Origin: Sulfitobacter sp. S190
GTDB taxonomy: Bacteria; Pseudomonadota; Alphaproteobacteria; Rhodobacterales; Rhodobacteraceae
Length of the DNA stretch: 64,000 nucleotides
Assembly (NCBI RefSeq): GCF_025141935.1
Contig: NZ_CP081120.1
Coordinates: 62,001-126,000 of the forward strand
Reading direction: 5' to 3'
Positions 37,911-47,199 of this stretch are shown piece after piece (position 1 is the stretch's first letter; each line of letters starts with the position of its first letter). The notes below the pieces were generated by a model. It was not told where the DNA came from. It saw only the letters and a list, made by a program, of their open reading frames with translations, and searched no databases. The translations under genes were made by a program, and so were the position numbers.

Positions 37911-38918
37911 ATGCGCTATCGCAAGGAATTCGTTACGGCCGGCGGGACACTGGCCTGTGCAGCGGGCATTGGTTTTCTGATGCAAACGACCACGTCGCCC
38001 GACGCCACGACTGTGGCGCGGTCGCTGGACGTTTCGGAATCCGTGATGGAGGTACAGGACATCACGCTGACCTCTGCGGAGTTCGACACCGTCATCGACG
38101 CACCGATGGAAGAGGCCGAGGTTTTGCAGGTCGCCGCACCCGCAAGCCCTGTGCCGGTTGCCGTCGAAACAGAGGCGCCGGCTGCGCCCGTGATCGCGGA
38201 TGAGACCGTGGCGGCAAGCGTCGCCACCCCCGAGCCGATGTGCGATATCACCGCAGCCGTACGCCCGATGGCCGCCGCGATGGTGAACCTGACGCTGGAC
38301 GCGTCGTGTTTGCCGGATGAGCGGGTGATTGTGCACCACAGCGGTATGACATTCAGCGCGCTGACGTCGGAGACAGGGCGTTTCGATCTGACCGTGCCTG
38401 CGCTGGCCGAGGACGCCGTTTTCGTCATGGCGTTCAACAACGGTGAAGGGGCCGTGGCACAGACAAAGGTCGAGGAGTTGGCCGATTTTGACCGGATCGT
38501 TCTGCAGTGGAAAGGCGAGACGGGATTTCAGCTTCACGCGCGTGAATTCGGGGCCGATTACGGCGATGCGGGCCACGTGTGGTCGGGCGCCAGCCGCGAC
38601 ATGTCGTATGCGGTGACCGGCGAAGGCGGATATCTGAGCGTGCTGGGCGACAGTACCTCGCCCGATGCGTTGATCGCGGAAGTCTATACCTATCCGTCGG
38701 GTACGGCGAGCAGCGCGGGCAAGATCGACCTGAGCGTCGAAACCGAGGTGATCGAGGCGAATTGCGGACTGGAGATCGAGGGCCAGACGATGCAGATGCA
38801 GGCCGGCGGCACGATCCGGTCGCGCGATCTGACGCTCGCGGTGCCGGATTGCGATGCAGCGGGCAACTTTCTGGTGTTGAATAATCTGTTCGAAGACCTG
38901 AAAGTCGCAAGCAACTAA
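37911..38918 (+). CDS. Envelope protein of unknown function downstream of secA
   Basis: 335 residues, not recognised. An N-terminal hydrophobic segment (about 8-25) looks like a signal anchor. About 50-110 is rich in Ala, Pro, Glu and Val (linker-like). The remainder is beta-rich with four Cys (in MCDIT, SCLPD, NCGLE, DCDA) that could form two periplasmic disulfides. Homologues at this position are sometimes labelled translocase, apparently only because of secA. AAGGG precedes the ATG, beside a 6-1-6 palindrome. The next gene follows after 19 bases. Confidence 0.75.
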   Translation: MRYRKEFVTAGGTLACAAGIGFLMQTTTSPDATTVARSLDVSESVMEVQDITLTSAEFDTVIDAPMEEAEVLQVAAPASPVPVAVETEAPAAPVIADETVAASVATPEPMCDITAAVRPMAAAMVNLTLDASCLPDERVIVHHSGMTFSALTSETGRFDLTVPALAEDAVFVMAFNNGEGAVAQTKVEELADFDRIVLQWKGETGFQLHAREFGADYGDAGHVWSGASRDMSYAVTGEGGYLSVLGDSTSPDALIAEVYTYPSGTASSAGKIDLSVETEVIEANCGLEIEGQTMQMQAGGTIRSRDLTLAVPDCDAAGNFLVLNNLFEDLKVASN

Positions 38919-38937
38919 CGCAGCGCCTTGGGGTCAC

Positions 38938-40506
38938 ATGACACGATGGTTCAGTGCGGCGGTCTTCGCCGCACTTTCTTTTTTCAGCGGCGCGTCCGTT
39001 GCCGTGGCACAGGACGTCACGCTGACCTCTCGCGACAGCAAGGTCGAGTTGAGCGGCACCCTGTTGGGGTTTGACGGCGAATTCTATCGCCTGCAGACCG
39101 AATACGGCGAGCTGACAGTCGACGGGTCTGGCGTGATCTGCGATGGGCCGGGCTGCCCCAACCTGCAGAATTTTGTCGCCGAGCTGGATATTTCCGGGGC
39201 CGAGACGATGGGCGCGGTGCTGATGCCCGCGCTGCTTGAGGCTTTCGCACAAAAGAACGGGTATGACCTGTCGCGCGAGGGGGCGGAGGGCGCGTCGGAT
39301 TTCGCGTTCCTGCTGCGGCGTGCCGATGATCAAAAGCTGGCCGCGCGGTTCTATTTCAGCGCTACCAACACCGATGAAGGGTTCGCGGATCTGCTGGCCG
39401 ACGAGGCGGATATCGTCATGTCGCTGCGCGAGATACGTCCCGACGAGCGCAGCCGTGCACGTGAAGCGGGGCTGGGTGATCTGACGGGGCGGAACCGCAG
39501 TCGCGTGCTGGCGCTCGATGCGATTGTGCCGATCGTGGCGGCGGCCAATCCGGTCCGCAGCATTTCGCCGCTCCAGCTGGCGCGAATATTCGCAGGTCAG
39601 ATCACGAACTGGCGGGATATCGGGGGTCCGGATGCGCCGATCGCCCTGCACCTGCCGAGCGATTCGTCGGGGCTGGGACAGGCGATTACCGATCAGGTGC
39701 TGGAACCTGCGGGGCTGAGTGTCTTTGACGCGGACGCGGTGCGCCACGACAGTTTCGGGGTGTTGGCGCAGGCGGTTGCAGCGGACACGCTGGCGATGGG
39801 GCTGACCAGCTATGCCGATCGGGGCGATACGCAGAGCCTGGCGCTTACGGGGGCGTGCGGTTTTTCGTTGGCAGCGTCCCGGCGCACGATCAAGACCGAG
39901 GATTATTCGCTGACCGCGCCGATGTTCCTGTATTTTCCGGCGCGGCGTTTGCCGCGGATTGCGCGGGAATTTCTGGCGTTCACCCGCGGCCCCGCGGCGC
40001 AGATCATCATTCGACGGGCCGGTTTCGTGGACCAAAGCCCGGAAGAATTAGCGGTCGAGCAGCAGGGCAACCGGTTTGCCAATGCGATTTCCGCCGCTGG
40101 TCAGGAGATCACGCTGGAAGAATTGCAGCGGATGACGGCGACACTGACGCCGATGGCGCGGTTGACCACGTCGTTCCGCTTCGAGGCGGGATCGATCCGG
40201 TTGGACGCGCAGTCGCGCTCCAATGTGCAGCAACTGGCGCGCGCGTTGGAAGTCGGGCGTTATGATGCGCGGCGGCTGTTGTTCGTGGGGTTCAGCGACG
40301 GCGACGGGGCGGCGATTGCCAACCGTGAAATCGCCCTGCGCCGGGCCGAGGCGGTACGGCGGGCGGTGGCGCAGGCGGCGGTGGCCGCGAACCTTGACCG
40401 TGTCGTTCTGGACGTCGATGCGTTTGGCGAAGCGATGCCGATGGCCTGTGATGATACGGCGTGGGGGCGGCAGACCAACCGTCGCGTCGAAGTCTGGGTG
40501 CGCTAG
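38938..40506 (+). CDS. PstS-like periplasmic binding domain fused to OmpA-type peptidoglycan-binding domain
   Basis: 522 residues: signal peptide ending AVAQ, a short beta domain (25-80), then a phosphate-binding-protein-like domain (about 80-350; TDEGFADLLADEADIVMS, SPLQLARIFAGQITNWRDIGG). The C-terminal OmpA domain (about 400-522) has FRFEAGSIRLD, IALRRAEAVR and the terminal NRRVEVWV. The OmpA part should dock it on peptidoglycan in the periplasm. The ligand is unknown; no pst transport genes are adjacent. The stop overlaps convergent radC by four bases. Confidence 0.85.
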   Translation: MTRWFSAAVFAALSFFSGASVAVAQDVTLTSRDSKVELSGTLLGFDGEFYRLQTEYGELTVDGSGVICDGPGCPNLQNFVAELDISGAETMGAVLMPALLEAFAQKNGYDLSREGAEGASDFAFLLRRADDQKLAARFYFSATNTDEGFADLLADEADIVMSLREIRPDERSRAREAGLGDLTGRNRSRVLALDAIVPIVAAANPVRSISPLQLARIFAGQITNWRDIGGPDAPIALHLPSDSSGLGQAITDQVLEPAGLSVFDADAVRHDSFGVLAQAVAADTLAMGLTSYADRGDTQSLALTGACGFSLAASRRTIKTEDYSLTAPMFLYFPARRLPRIAREFLAFTRGPAAQIIIRRAGFVDQSPEELAVEQQGNRFANAISAAGQEITLEELQRMTATLTPMARLTTSFRFEAGSIRLDAQSRSNVQQLARALEVGRYDARRLLFVGFSDGDGAAIANREIALRRAEAVRRAVAQAAVAANLDRVVLDVDAFGEAMPMACDDTAWGRQTNRRVEVWVR

Positions 40507-41261
40507 AGGTATCCCTCGGCGCGAAAGCTGAGTTCGCGTGATTTTCCGATAATCAGGTGGTCGTGCAGTGTAAGGCCGAGCGCCCCGCACGCGGCATTCA
40601 CCTGATGCGTCATGTCGATATCGGATTGAGACGGCGTCGGGTCGCCCGAAGGGTGATTGTGCACGAGAATGAGAGCAGAGGCGTTGAGCTCAAGCGCGCG
40701 CTTGGCGACCTCGCGCGGGTAGACCGGCACGTGATCGACAGTGCCCTGGCCTTGATCCTCGTCACCGATCAGCGTGTTTTTCCGGTCAAGATAGAGCACA
40801 CGAAACTGTTCGGTTTGCCGGTGAGACATCGTGGTATGGCAGTAGTCGAGCAACGCATCCCAACCCGACAGCACGTGTTTTTGCATGACCTTGGCGCGGG
40901 CCATACGGTGGGCCGCCGCCTCCACGATGCGCAGTTCGACAATGACGGCGTCGCCGACGCCCGACACTTCGCGCAGGCGCGACTCAGGGGCGGTGATGGC
41001 GCCGTTGAAATCGCCGAAAGCCTCTAGCAACGCATACGCCAGCGGTTTGACATCGCGGCGCGGGATGGCCCGAAAGAGGATCAGTTCGAGCAGTTCGTAA
41101 TCGGGGACCGCCGCCGCACCCCCCGTCATGAATCGCGCCCGAAGACGGGCCCGGTGATCGCGTATGTAGGAGGGTTGTTTGCCCGCCACGGGATGCGTGG
41201 CGGGCGCTTCGTCCATGCCGAGGGAAGCCGTGGACGGAGAACTGAAGAAATCTCGCTGCAT
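40503..41261 (-). CDS. radC: RadC-family JAB/MPN-domain protein
   Basis: 252 residues. An N-terminal helix-hairpin-helix-like region is followed by the metalloprotease-like JAB domain with HNHPSGDPTPSQSD. The historical role in recombination repair is doubtful, and its biochemical function is unresolved. It ends on the end of the PstS/OmpA fusion gene. About 120 bases separate it from the dnaJ end, including the dnaJ terminator. Confidence 0.92.
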   Translation of the reverse strand: MQRDFFSSPSTASLGMDEAPATHPVAGKQPSYIRDHRARLRARFMTGGAAAVPDYELLELILFRAIPRRDVKPLAYALLEAFGDFNGAITAPESRLREVSGVGDAVIVELRIVEAAAHRMARAKVMQKHVLSGWDALLDYCHTTMSHRQTEQFRVLYLDRKNTLIGDEDQGQGTVDHVPVYPREVAKRALELNASALILVHNHPSGDPTPSQSDIDMTHQVNAACGALGLTLHDHLIIGKSRELSFRAEGYL

Positions 41262-41330
41262 TGCGTCCAGAGTGGCCCGAAGAGGGTTACCGGGAGGTTA
41301 ATTTTGACGCAGAGGGGGGCTGTAAACGCG

Positions 41331-41358
41331 AAAGGGCGCCGGTTGCGCGGCGCCCTTT
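41331..41358 (-). terminator. Hairpin terminator after dnaJ
   Basis: A 10-base perfect stem, AAAGGGCGCC with GGCGCCCTTT, around an 8-base loop, 22 bases after the dnaJ stop. The minus-strand tail is TTTCGCGTTT, not a pure T-run, so it may be only moderately efficient. Confidence 0.7.
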
Positions 41359-41380
41359 CGTATCTTTTTGAGGGCTGTGA

Positions 41381-42547
41381 TCAGCCTTTCATCGAATCCC
41401 AGAAGCTTTTGACGCTCGAAAAGAAGCTGCTGCTTTCGGGGTTGTTTTCCTCGGACAGCTCTTCGAATTCGCGCAGCAGTTCCTTTTGGCGGCTTGTCAG
41501 GTTCACTGGCGTTTCGACGGCCAGCTCGATGATCATGTCGCCTGTACCGCCGCCGCGCAGGGGTGGCATGCCTTTGCCGCGCAGGCGCATCTGGCGGCCC
41601 GATTGGCTGCCTGCGGGGACCTGAACACGGCCGCGGCCGCCGTCGATGGTCGGCACCTCGATGCTGCCGCCCAGGGCTGCACTGCTCATCGAGACAGGCA
41701 CGCGGCAGAAGAGGTTCGGCCCGTCGCGCTCAAAGAGTTCGTGCTCTGCCACCTCGATGAAGATGTACAGATCGCCCGACGGTCCGCCGCGCATGCCCGC
41801 TTCGCCTTCGCCGGCGAGCCGGATGCGGGTGCCGGTTTCGACACCGGCGGGGATGTTGACCGACAGCGCGCGTTCCTTTTCGACGCGGCCCGCGCCGCGA
41901 CAGACATTGCAGGGGTTCTTGATGATCTGGCCCAGCCCCGAACAGGTGGGGCAGGTGCGCTCAACCGTAAAGAAACCCTGTTGCGCGCGGACCTTGCCCA
42001 TGCCCGAACAGGTGGGACAGGTGGTGGGTTCTGCGCCGCCCTCGGCACCCGATCCGTTACAGGCCGTACAGCCCACCGACGTCGGGACGTTGATGGATTT
42101 CTGCATGCCGGAAAATGCGTCTTCGAGGGAGATTTGCAGGTTGTAGCGCAGATCGGAACCGCGTGCGGCACGGCGACCGCCGCCTTGGCCACCCTGGCCC
42201 CGTCCGCCCATGAAATCGCCGAACAGATCGTCGAACACGTCGGAGAAAGCCGAGGAGAAGTCGCCCTGACCACCGCCGCCAAAGCCGCCGCCGGGTCGTC
42301 CGCCGCCACCGCCCATGCCCCCTTCGAAAGCGGCGTGGCCGTAGCGGTCATAGGCCGCTTTCTTGTCGGCATCCTTGAGCACTTCGTAGGCTTCGTTCGC
42401 CTCTTTGAACTGGGCTTCGGCGTCGGGTTTGTCGGCGTTGCGGTCGGGGTGCAATTCCTTGGCTTTCTTGCGATAGCCCTTCTTGATCTCGTCCGCCGAC
42501 GCGCCTTTGGAGACGCCTAAAGTCTCGTAATAGTCACGTTTTGCCAT
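41381..42547 (-). CDS. dnaJ: Chaperone protein DnaJ
   Basis: Co-chaperone that stimulates DnaK ATPase. 388 residues: J domain with HPDRN (about 33-37), Gly-rich linker (75-115), zinc domain with four CxxCxGxG-type repeats ([32 protein letters not shown]), then the C-terminal substrate domains. It follows dnaK after 79 bases that contain a hairpin without a T-run, allowing partial read-through. Confidence 0.98.
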   Translation of the reverse strand: MAKRDYYETLGVSKGASADEIKKGYRKKAKELHPDRNADKPDAEAQFKEANEAYEVLKDADKKAAYDRYGHAAFEGGMGGGGGRPGGGFGGGGQGDFSSAFSDVFDDLFGDFMGGRGQGGQGGGRRAARGSDLRYNLQISLEDAFSGMQKSINVPTSVGCTACNGSGAEGGAEPTTCPTCSGMGKVRAQQGFFTVERTCPTCSGLGQIIKNPCNVCRGAGRVEKERALSVNIPAGVETGTRIRLAGEGEAGMRGGPSGDLYIFIEVAEHELFERDGPNLFCRVPVSMSSAALGGSIEVPTIDGGRGRVQVPAGSQSGRQMRLRGKGMPPLRGGGTGDMIIELAVETPVNLTSRQKELLREFEELSEENNPESSSFFSSVKSFWDSMKG

Positions 42548-42573
42548 CGGTAGTATCCTTTACTGGAACGTGA

Positions 42574-42603
42574 AGGGCCGGCCCGTCAGTTCGGACCGGC
42601 CCT
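42574..42603 (-). terminator. Intergenic hairpin between dnaK and dnaJ
   Basis: AGGGCCGG and CCGGCCCT form an 8-base stem around a 14-base loop. No T-run follows on the minus strand, so it is more likely an mRNA-stabilising or partial attenuation structure that sets the dnaK:dnaJ ratio. Confidence 0.5.
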
Positions 42604-42626
42604 GTCATTGGTTCCGCCGTGCGGAT

Positions 42627-44546
42627 TTACGCACGCTTGTCGTCGTCGAGATCTTCGAACTCGGCATCGACGATATCATCGTCAGCGGCCTTGCCGTCGG
42701 TCGGTTCATCGGCGGGTTGCGCCATTTCCTCGCCGTCGTCCTGCGCCGCCTTGTAGATGGCTTCGCCTAGCTTCATGGCCGCTTCGGTCACGTTCTGGAT
42801 GCCGGACTTGATCTTGTCGGCGTCTTCGCTTTCCATCTCGTCCTTGAGTGCGGCAATGGCCAGTTCGATCGCTTCGACAGTGGTCGGATCGACCTTGTCC
42901 GAATGCTCTTCCAGCGACTTTTCGGTCGAGTGGATGAGGCTCTCGGCCTGGTTCTTGGCGTCGACCAGCTCGCGGCGGGCCTTGTCGGCATCCGCGTTCT
43001 CTTCGGCGTCCTTGACCATCTTTTCGATGTCCTCGTCCGACAGACCACCCGATGCCTGGATCGTGATCTTCTGCTCCTTGCCGGTGCCCTTGTCGAGCGC
43101 GCCCACCGACACGATGCCGTTGGCGTCGATGTCAAAGGTCACTTCGATCTGGGGCAGACCGCGTGGCGCGGGCGGGATGTTTTCAAGGTTGAACGCGCCG
43201 AGCATCTTGTTGTCGGATGCCATTTCGCGTTCGCCCTGGAAGACCCGGATGGTCACGGCGTTCTGGTTGTCTTCGGCCGTCGAGAAGATCTGCGACTTTT
43301 TGGTCGGGATCGTGGTGTTGCGGTCGATCAGGCGGGTGAACACGCCACCCAGCGTTTCGATGCCGAGGCTAAGCGGTGTGACGTCCAGCAGAACCACGTC
43401 CTTGACGTCACCTTGCAGAACACCGGCCTGAATGGCTGCGCCCAATGCGACGACTTCGTCGGGGTTCACACCCTTGTGGGGCTCTTTGCCGAAGAACTTG
43501 GTCACTTCCTCGATCACGCGGGGCATACGGGTCATACCACCGACCAACACGACTTCGTCGATGTCGGAGGCCGACAGACCGGCGTCTTTCAGTGCGGCCT
43601 GACACGGCTTCATCGAGGATTTGATCAGATCACCCACGAGGCTTTCCAGCTTGGCACGGGTCAGCTTCATCACCATGTGCAGCGGCTGGCCGTTGGCGCC
43701 CATCGAGATGAACGGCTGGTTGATTTCGGTCTGCGTGGAGGACGACAGTTCGATCTTGGCCTTTTCTGCCGCTTCCTTCAGACGCTGCAGCGCCATCTTG
43801 TCCTGCGTCAGGTCGACGGAATGTTCTTTTTTGAACTCGTCCGCGAGGTAGTTGACGATGCGCATGTCGAAGTCTTCACCGCCGAGGAACGTGTCGCCGT
43901 TGGTGGATTTCACTTCGAACAGGCCATCGTCGATTTCGAGGATGGTCACGTCGAATGTACCGCCGCCAAGGTCATAGACCGCGATGGTTTGCGTGTTTTC
44001 CTTGTCCAGACCATAGGCCAGCGCGGCCGCGGTTGGTTCGTTGATGATGCGCAGCACTTCGAGGCCCGCGATCTTGCCCGCGTCCTTGGTCGCCTGACGC
44101 TGTGCGTCGTTGAAATAGGCGGGAACGGTGATGACGGCTTGCGTCACTTCTTCGCCGAGATAGGATTCGGCGGTTTCCTTCATCTTGCCCAGAATGAAGG
44201 CAGAGATTTGCGAAGGCGAATATTTCTCACCCTTGGCTTCGACCCATGCGTCGCCGTTGCCGCCGTCAATCACGTTGAACGGCAGGTTCTTTTTGTCCTT
44301 GGCCAGATCCGCGTCGTCGTTGCGACGGCCGATCAGGCGCTTGACGCCAAAGATGGTGTTGTCGGGGTTTGTGACGGCCTGGCGTTTTGCCGGCTGGCCC
44401 ACGAGGCGCTCGTCATCGGTGAAGGCCACAATGGATGGCGTGGTGCGTGCGCCTTCCGCGTTTTCGATCACGCGGGGCTGGCTGCCGTCCATGATGGCGA
44501 TACAGGAGTTGGTCGTTCCAAGGTCAATGCCGATTACTTTGGACAT
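42627..44546 (-). CDS. dnaK: Chaperone protein DnaK (Hsp70)
   Basis: ATP-dependent folding chaperone. 639 residues. Nucleotide-binding domain with [10 protein letters not shown] at the N-terminus and [11 protein letters not shown] near residue 195; substrate domain from about 390; acidic C-terminal tail (AEFEDLDDD). Normal length. Upstream lies an RpoH-like promoter and an inverted repeat. Gene order dnaK-dnaJ is standard; grpE is not in the window. Confidence 0.98.
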   Translation of the reverse strand: MSKVIGIDLGTTNSCIAIMDGSQPRVIENAEGARTTPSIVAFTDDERLVGQPAKRQAVTNPDNTIFGVKRLIGRRNDDADLAKDKKNLPFNVIDGGNGDAWVEAKGEKYSPSQISAFILGKMKETAESYLGEEVTQAVITVPAYFNDAQRQATKDAGKIAGLEVLRIINEPTAAALAYGLDKENTQTIAVYDLGGGTFDVTILEIDDGLFEVKSTNGDTFLGGEDFDMRIVNYLADEFKKEHSVDLTQDKMALQRLKEAAEKAKIELSSSTQTEINQPFISMGANGQPLHMVMKLTRAKLESLVGDLIKSSMKPCQAALKDAGLSASDIDEVVLVGGMTRMPRVIEEVTKFFGKEPHKGVNPDEVVALGAAIQAGVLQGDVKDVVLLDVTPLSLGIETLGGVFTRLIDRNTTIPTKKSQIFSTAEDNQNAVTIRVFQGEREMASDNKMLGAFNLENIPPAPRGLPQIEVTFDIDANGIVSVGALDKGTGKEQKITIQASGGLSDEDIEKMVKDAEENADADKARRELVDAKNQAESLIHSTEKSLEEHSDKVDPTTVEAIELAIAALKDEMESEDADKIKSGIQNVTEAAMKLGEAIYKAAQDDGEEMAQPADEPTDGKAADDDIVDAEFEDLDDDKRA

Positions 44547-44625
44547 AATTTTGATCCCTCATTTACTTCAAGGCGATTACCCGAGGTTCGGGCCCATTGC
44601 GGCACCCTTGCCCCGATCCGATTGT

Positions 44626-44650
44626 CGCTGGAAACGGGTCGCTTCCAGCG
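44626..44650. promoter_or_regulatory. Inverted repeat at the expected dnaK transcription start
   Basis: CGCTGGAA and TTCCAGCG are perfect 8-base arms with a 9-base spacer. The repeat lies immediately downstream of the predicted dnaK start point, so it could be an operator or a 5'-end mRNA hairpin. The geometry recalls CIRCE (9-base arms, 9-base spacer), but the arm sequence is unrelated. Confidence 0.5.
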
Positions 44651-44658
44651 GCTCGAGG

Positions 44659-44690
44659 CGTATATAGGCAGGGGTGTCAGGGGCTGCAAC
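44659..44690 (-). promoter_or_regulatory. Candidate heat-shock (RpoH-type) promoter of dnaK
   Basis: On the minus strand, GTTGCA (-35) is followed after 16 bases by CCTATATACG. The latter fits the alphaproteobacterial RpoH -10 pattern CYTATNTNNG as I recall it. The same bases also read as a sigma70 site (TTGCAG, 17 bases, TATATA). The leader would be about 105 bases. Confidence 0.55.
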
Positions 44691-44761
44691 CTTGGCAAGC
44701 ACGCTGATGTGATGAATCTGTGTCAAATCCTGAAATATGCGGGTCTATCGGGGTAAATGTC

Positions 44762-45361
44762 GTGAAATTGACGGTAAAAGGCTTTGAAATACGCCCCGGT
44801 CACCTTGATCTGGCGGCCCAGCGTGATCTGTTGGGGGCGGTGCGCGAGGTGGTGGCCAAAGCCCCGTTTTTCCGGCCCGATACGCCCTATGGCAAGAAGA
44901 TGTCGGTGCGCATGACGGCGGCGGGCACCTATGGTTGGTTGTCGGACAAGAGCGGCTATCGCTATGTGCCCAACCACCCGCGCGGCACGCCGTGGCCCGA
45001 TATTCCGCCGCAGGTTTTGAAGGTTTGGTCCGATCTGACGGGGTTGGACCGGATGCCCGAGTGCTGCCTGATCAATTATTACGATGCGCAGGCCAAGATG
45101 GGCCTGCATCAGGACCGTGACGAGACCGACATGGGGTGGCCGGTGGTGTCGGTGTCTCTGGGGGATGAGGCGCTGTTCCGGATGGGCAATGCCACACGCG
45201 GCGGCAAGACAGAGAGCATCTGGCTCAAATCCGGCGATGTGGTGGTCATGGGCGGAGAGGCGCGGCTGGCCTATCACGGGATCGACCGGTTGCGCGCGGG
45301 ATCGTCCACGTTGCTGCCCAAGGGCGGGCGGCTGAACCTGACTTTGCGGGTCGTGACGTGA
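44762..45361 (+). CDS. alkB: DNA/RNA oxidative demethylase AlkB
   Basis: Fe(II)/2-oxoglutarate dioxygenase that removes methyl groups from 1-meA and 3-meC. 199 residues. Iron ligands HxD in HQDRDE and the later His in LAYHGIDR; the 2-oxoglutarate-binding Arg pair lies in the C-terminal RLNLTLR. GTG 44762 is used: GGGG is 8 bases upstream and the family N-terminus fits; the frame extends to a GTG at 44720. It diverges from dnaK over about 215 bases. Confidence 0.9.
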   Translation: MKLTVKGFEIRPGHLDLAAQRDLLGAVREVVAKAPFFRPDTPYGKKMSVRMTAAGTYGWLSDKSGYRYVPNHPRGTPWPDIPPQVLKVWSDLTGLDRMPECCLINYYDAQAKMGLHQDRDETDMGWPVVSVSLGDEALFRMGNATRGGKTESIWLKSGDVVVMGGEARLAYHGIDRLRAGSSTLLPKGGRLNLTLRVVT

Positions 45362-45433
45362 CGCGCGGTTGGTGCGCTTGCCTTTGTTCGGGTTTCTACC
45401 CTACACCCGCGTGACACAGAACCGGAGACGCAT

Positions 45434-46264
45434 ATGAGCGCGGGCACCATCGCGAAGATCCGTCAGAAACTGGCCGACCGCGTGCGTATGATACGGGCCA
45501 GATCCACGCCGAGTGCTGCCCCTGCGGGTGTGCCGCAGACCCGTGAGGGTGCGCTGGACGAACCCGAGGCGGTGGCGCTGTCGCACCAGTTCAACGGCTG
45601 GCTCAACGTGCCGGCGTCTATCGTGACACTGCATCTGCTGCGGGTGCTGCCGTTTGGTCCGGTGGCCGAAATCGGTGTCTATTACGGGAAATACCTGTCT
45701 GTTCTGCGCGCGGCGATGGGGCGCAATTGCCGGATCGTCGGCTATGACATCTTTAACGAAAACCAGGTGCCGCGGGTCGAGGATGCGTTGGGCGCGGGGT
45801 TTGGCGGGCTGGGCAATATCCGGCTGGTGCAGGTCGACAGCACGACGCTGACGCCCGAGCGGGTGCTGCGCGATTGTGGCGGGGCGCCGGTGTTCATCTC
45901 CGTGGATGGCAGTCACGAGGCGGAGCCGGTTCTGTCGGACATGCGTCTGGCCGAGGCAGTGCTGGACCCGCGCGGGATCGTGGCGATGGACGATGTGCTG
46001 AACCCTGTGGCGCTGGGCGTGAACGAAGCGGTGGGCCGGTATCTGAACGGCGATGCGCCGCAGCTGGTGCCCTTTGCCTATGTGGCCAACAAGATGTTTT
46101 TCTGCCGCCCGGCGCAGCATGAGGCGTATCTGGGTGATGTTGCCCGTTTTATGACGGGGCGCGGCCATGATCCGTCGTTCCAGTTCTACGTGGAGCAGAC
46201 GGCCAAGGGCGAAGACCTGCGGCGGTCGTTTTTCGGGGTAGATGTGCTGATCGTGACCGGTTAA
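45434..46264 (+). CDS. Class I SAM-dependent methyltransferase
   Basis: 276 residues. VAEIGVYYGKYLSVLRAAMG is the SAM motif I, and FISVDGSHEAEPVLSDM and GIVAMDDV fit the Methyltransf_24-type group often found in polysaccharide loci. The substrate is unknown; methylation of a sugar is plausible given the neighbouring glycosyltransferases. GGAG precedes the ATG. It converges on the ABC-2 permease gene with a four-base overlap of stop codons. Confidence 0.8.
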   Translation: MSAGTIAKIRQKLADRVRMIRARSTPSAAPAGVPQTREGALDEPEAVALSHQFNGWLNVPASIVTLHLLRVLPFGPVAEIGVYYGKYLSVLRAAMGRNCRIVGYDIFNENQVPRVEDALGAGFGGLGNIRLVQVDSTTLTPERVLRDCGGAPVFISVDGSHEAEPVLSDMRLAEAVLDPRGIVAMDDVLNPVALGVNEAVGRYLNGDAPQLVPFAYVANKMFFCRPAQHEAYLGDVARFMTGRGHDPSFQFYVEQTAKGEDLRRSFFGVDVLIVTG

Positions 46265-47085
46265 CGCCGTGCGCCCCAGCTGACCGATGCGTGGCGGCGG
46301 GTATAGAATTCGCCCATCAGCCCGATCATCACGAGGATCACACCGACCCAGAGCGCGTACATCGGATCGCTGTAGCGCGGATTGTAGTTGATGAACGTAT
46401 AGCCACGCGCCTGATCAATCGTGTGGAACAGCGGGTTCCAGTCAAACATCGCCAGCATGAAACCGGGCAGCGTGTTGGCCACGAACATCTTGCCCGAGGC
46501 GATCATGTTGGCGCGTTGGTAGATGGTGGTGAAGATGCTCACGAATGTCGGAAACCACGGTTTGATCGCCAGCAGCACCAGCCCCAGCGCAAGACCGGTG
46601 AACCACGCCAGGATCAGCATGCCCATCGCGCCCGCAGGATCGTCGATTTCGAGCGGTTTATAGGCCACGTGATAGCAAAACAGGATCAGCCCCAGCGTCA
46701 GCAGCTGGATATAGAGAGAGCCCAGCGCGGCGGAGCTGATCGAGATGATGGTGTTCATCGGCGCGTGCTGCATCATCGGGCTGGCCGGTCCTTCGGAGCC
46801 GACCACCGCGCCGAGCGCCTTGGTATGGGTCATGTAGAGGAAAATCCCCGACATGATGTAAATCAGGAAATCCCCGCGGATCGCGGCGCCGCGCAGGCCG
46901 AGGATCGAGAACATGACGTAGAAGGCGGCCACGAAGATGATCGCCTGCAACAGGTTCACGCCAAGCGCGATGAACGCGTTATTGTGCGATTTGCGCACCG
47001 AGCGGACGATGGAATGATAGACCAGTTCCATCATCACCAGAATGACCGTCAGCTTGGAGCGATTTCTGCGAATGGGTTGAAACAT
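46261..47085 (-). CDS. ABC-2 type polysaccharide/polyol export permease (KpsM-like)
   Basis: 274 residues, six predicted membrane helices with the capsule/O-antigen exporter signature region DWNPLFHTIDQARGYTF near the C-terminus. It would form the membrane channel of an ABC exporter for a lipid-linked or KDO-linked glycan. No ATPase partner (KpsT-like) is encoded in the window. It diverges from cysQ, and the two candidate promoters overlap. Confidence 0.85.
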   Translation of the reverse strand: MFQPIRRNRSKLTVILVMMELVYHSIVRSVRKSHNNAFIALGVNLLQAIIFVAAFYVMFSILGLRGAAIRGDFLIYIMSGIFLYMTHTKALGAVVGSEGPASPMMQHAPMNTIISISSAALGSLYIQLLTLGLILFCYHVAYKPLEIDDPAGAMGMLILAWFTGLALGLVLLAIKPWFPTFVSIFTTIYQRANMIASGKMFVANTLPGFMLAMFDWNPLFHTIDQARGYTFINYNPRYSDPMYALWVGVILVMIGLMGEFYTRRHASVSWGARR

Positions 47086-47126
47086 CTGACTGCTTTGCCT
47101 TGCGATATTGCGCGAACACGGACTTC

Positions 47127-47155
47127 TTGCTGATCCGTTGTCGCCGCATCATAAG
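47127..47155 (+). promoter_or_regulatory. Candidate promoter for cysQ-kdsB unit
   Basis: TTGCTG and CATAAG with 17-base spacing; predicted start near 47162, 38 bases before the cysQ ATG. The -10 overlaps the -10 of the opposing permease promoter. Confidence 0.4.
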
Positions 47156-47176
47156 GGGTTCAACCTTTTTAAACAA
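47148..47176 (-). promoter_or_regulatory. Candidate promoter for the ABC-2 permease
   Basis: On the minus strand TTGTTT is followed after exactly 17 bases by TATGAT (5 of 6). Predicted start near 47141, 56 bases before the permease ATG. Confidence 0.45.
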
Positions 47177-47199
47177 TGAAAGCATGGCGGGAGTTTGGC

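Noticed and set aside
38434..40035. 533-residue minus-strand frame opposite the PstS-OmpA fusion
   Set aside because: Arg/Pro/Ser-rich shadow; the plus-strand gene has a signal peptide and clear domains.
42903..44756. 617-residue open frame on the plus strand across dnaK
   Set aside because: Shadow of dnaK; no family resemblance and no ribosome-binding site.
44547..44761. CIRCE element upstream of dnaK
   Set aside because: The inverted repeat present has CIRCE-like spacing but none of the TTAGCACTC arm sequence.
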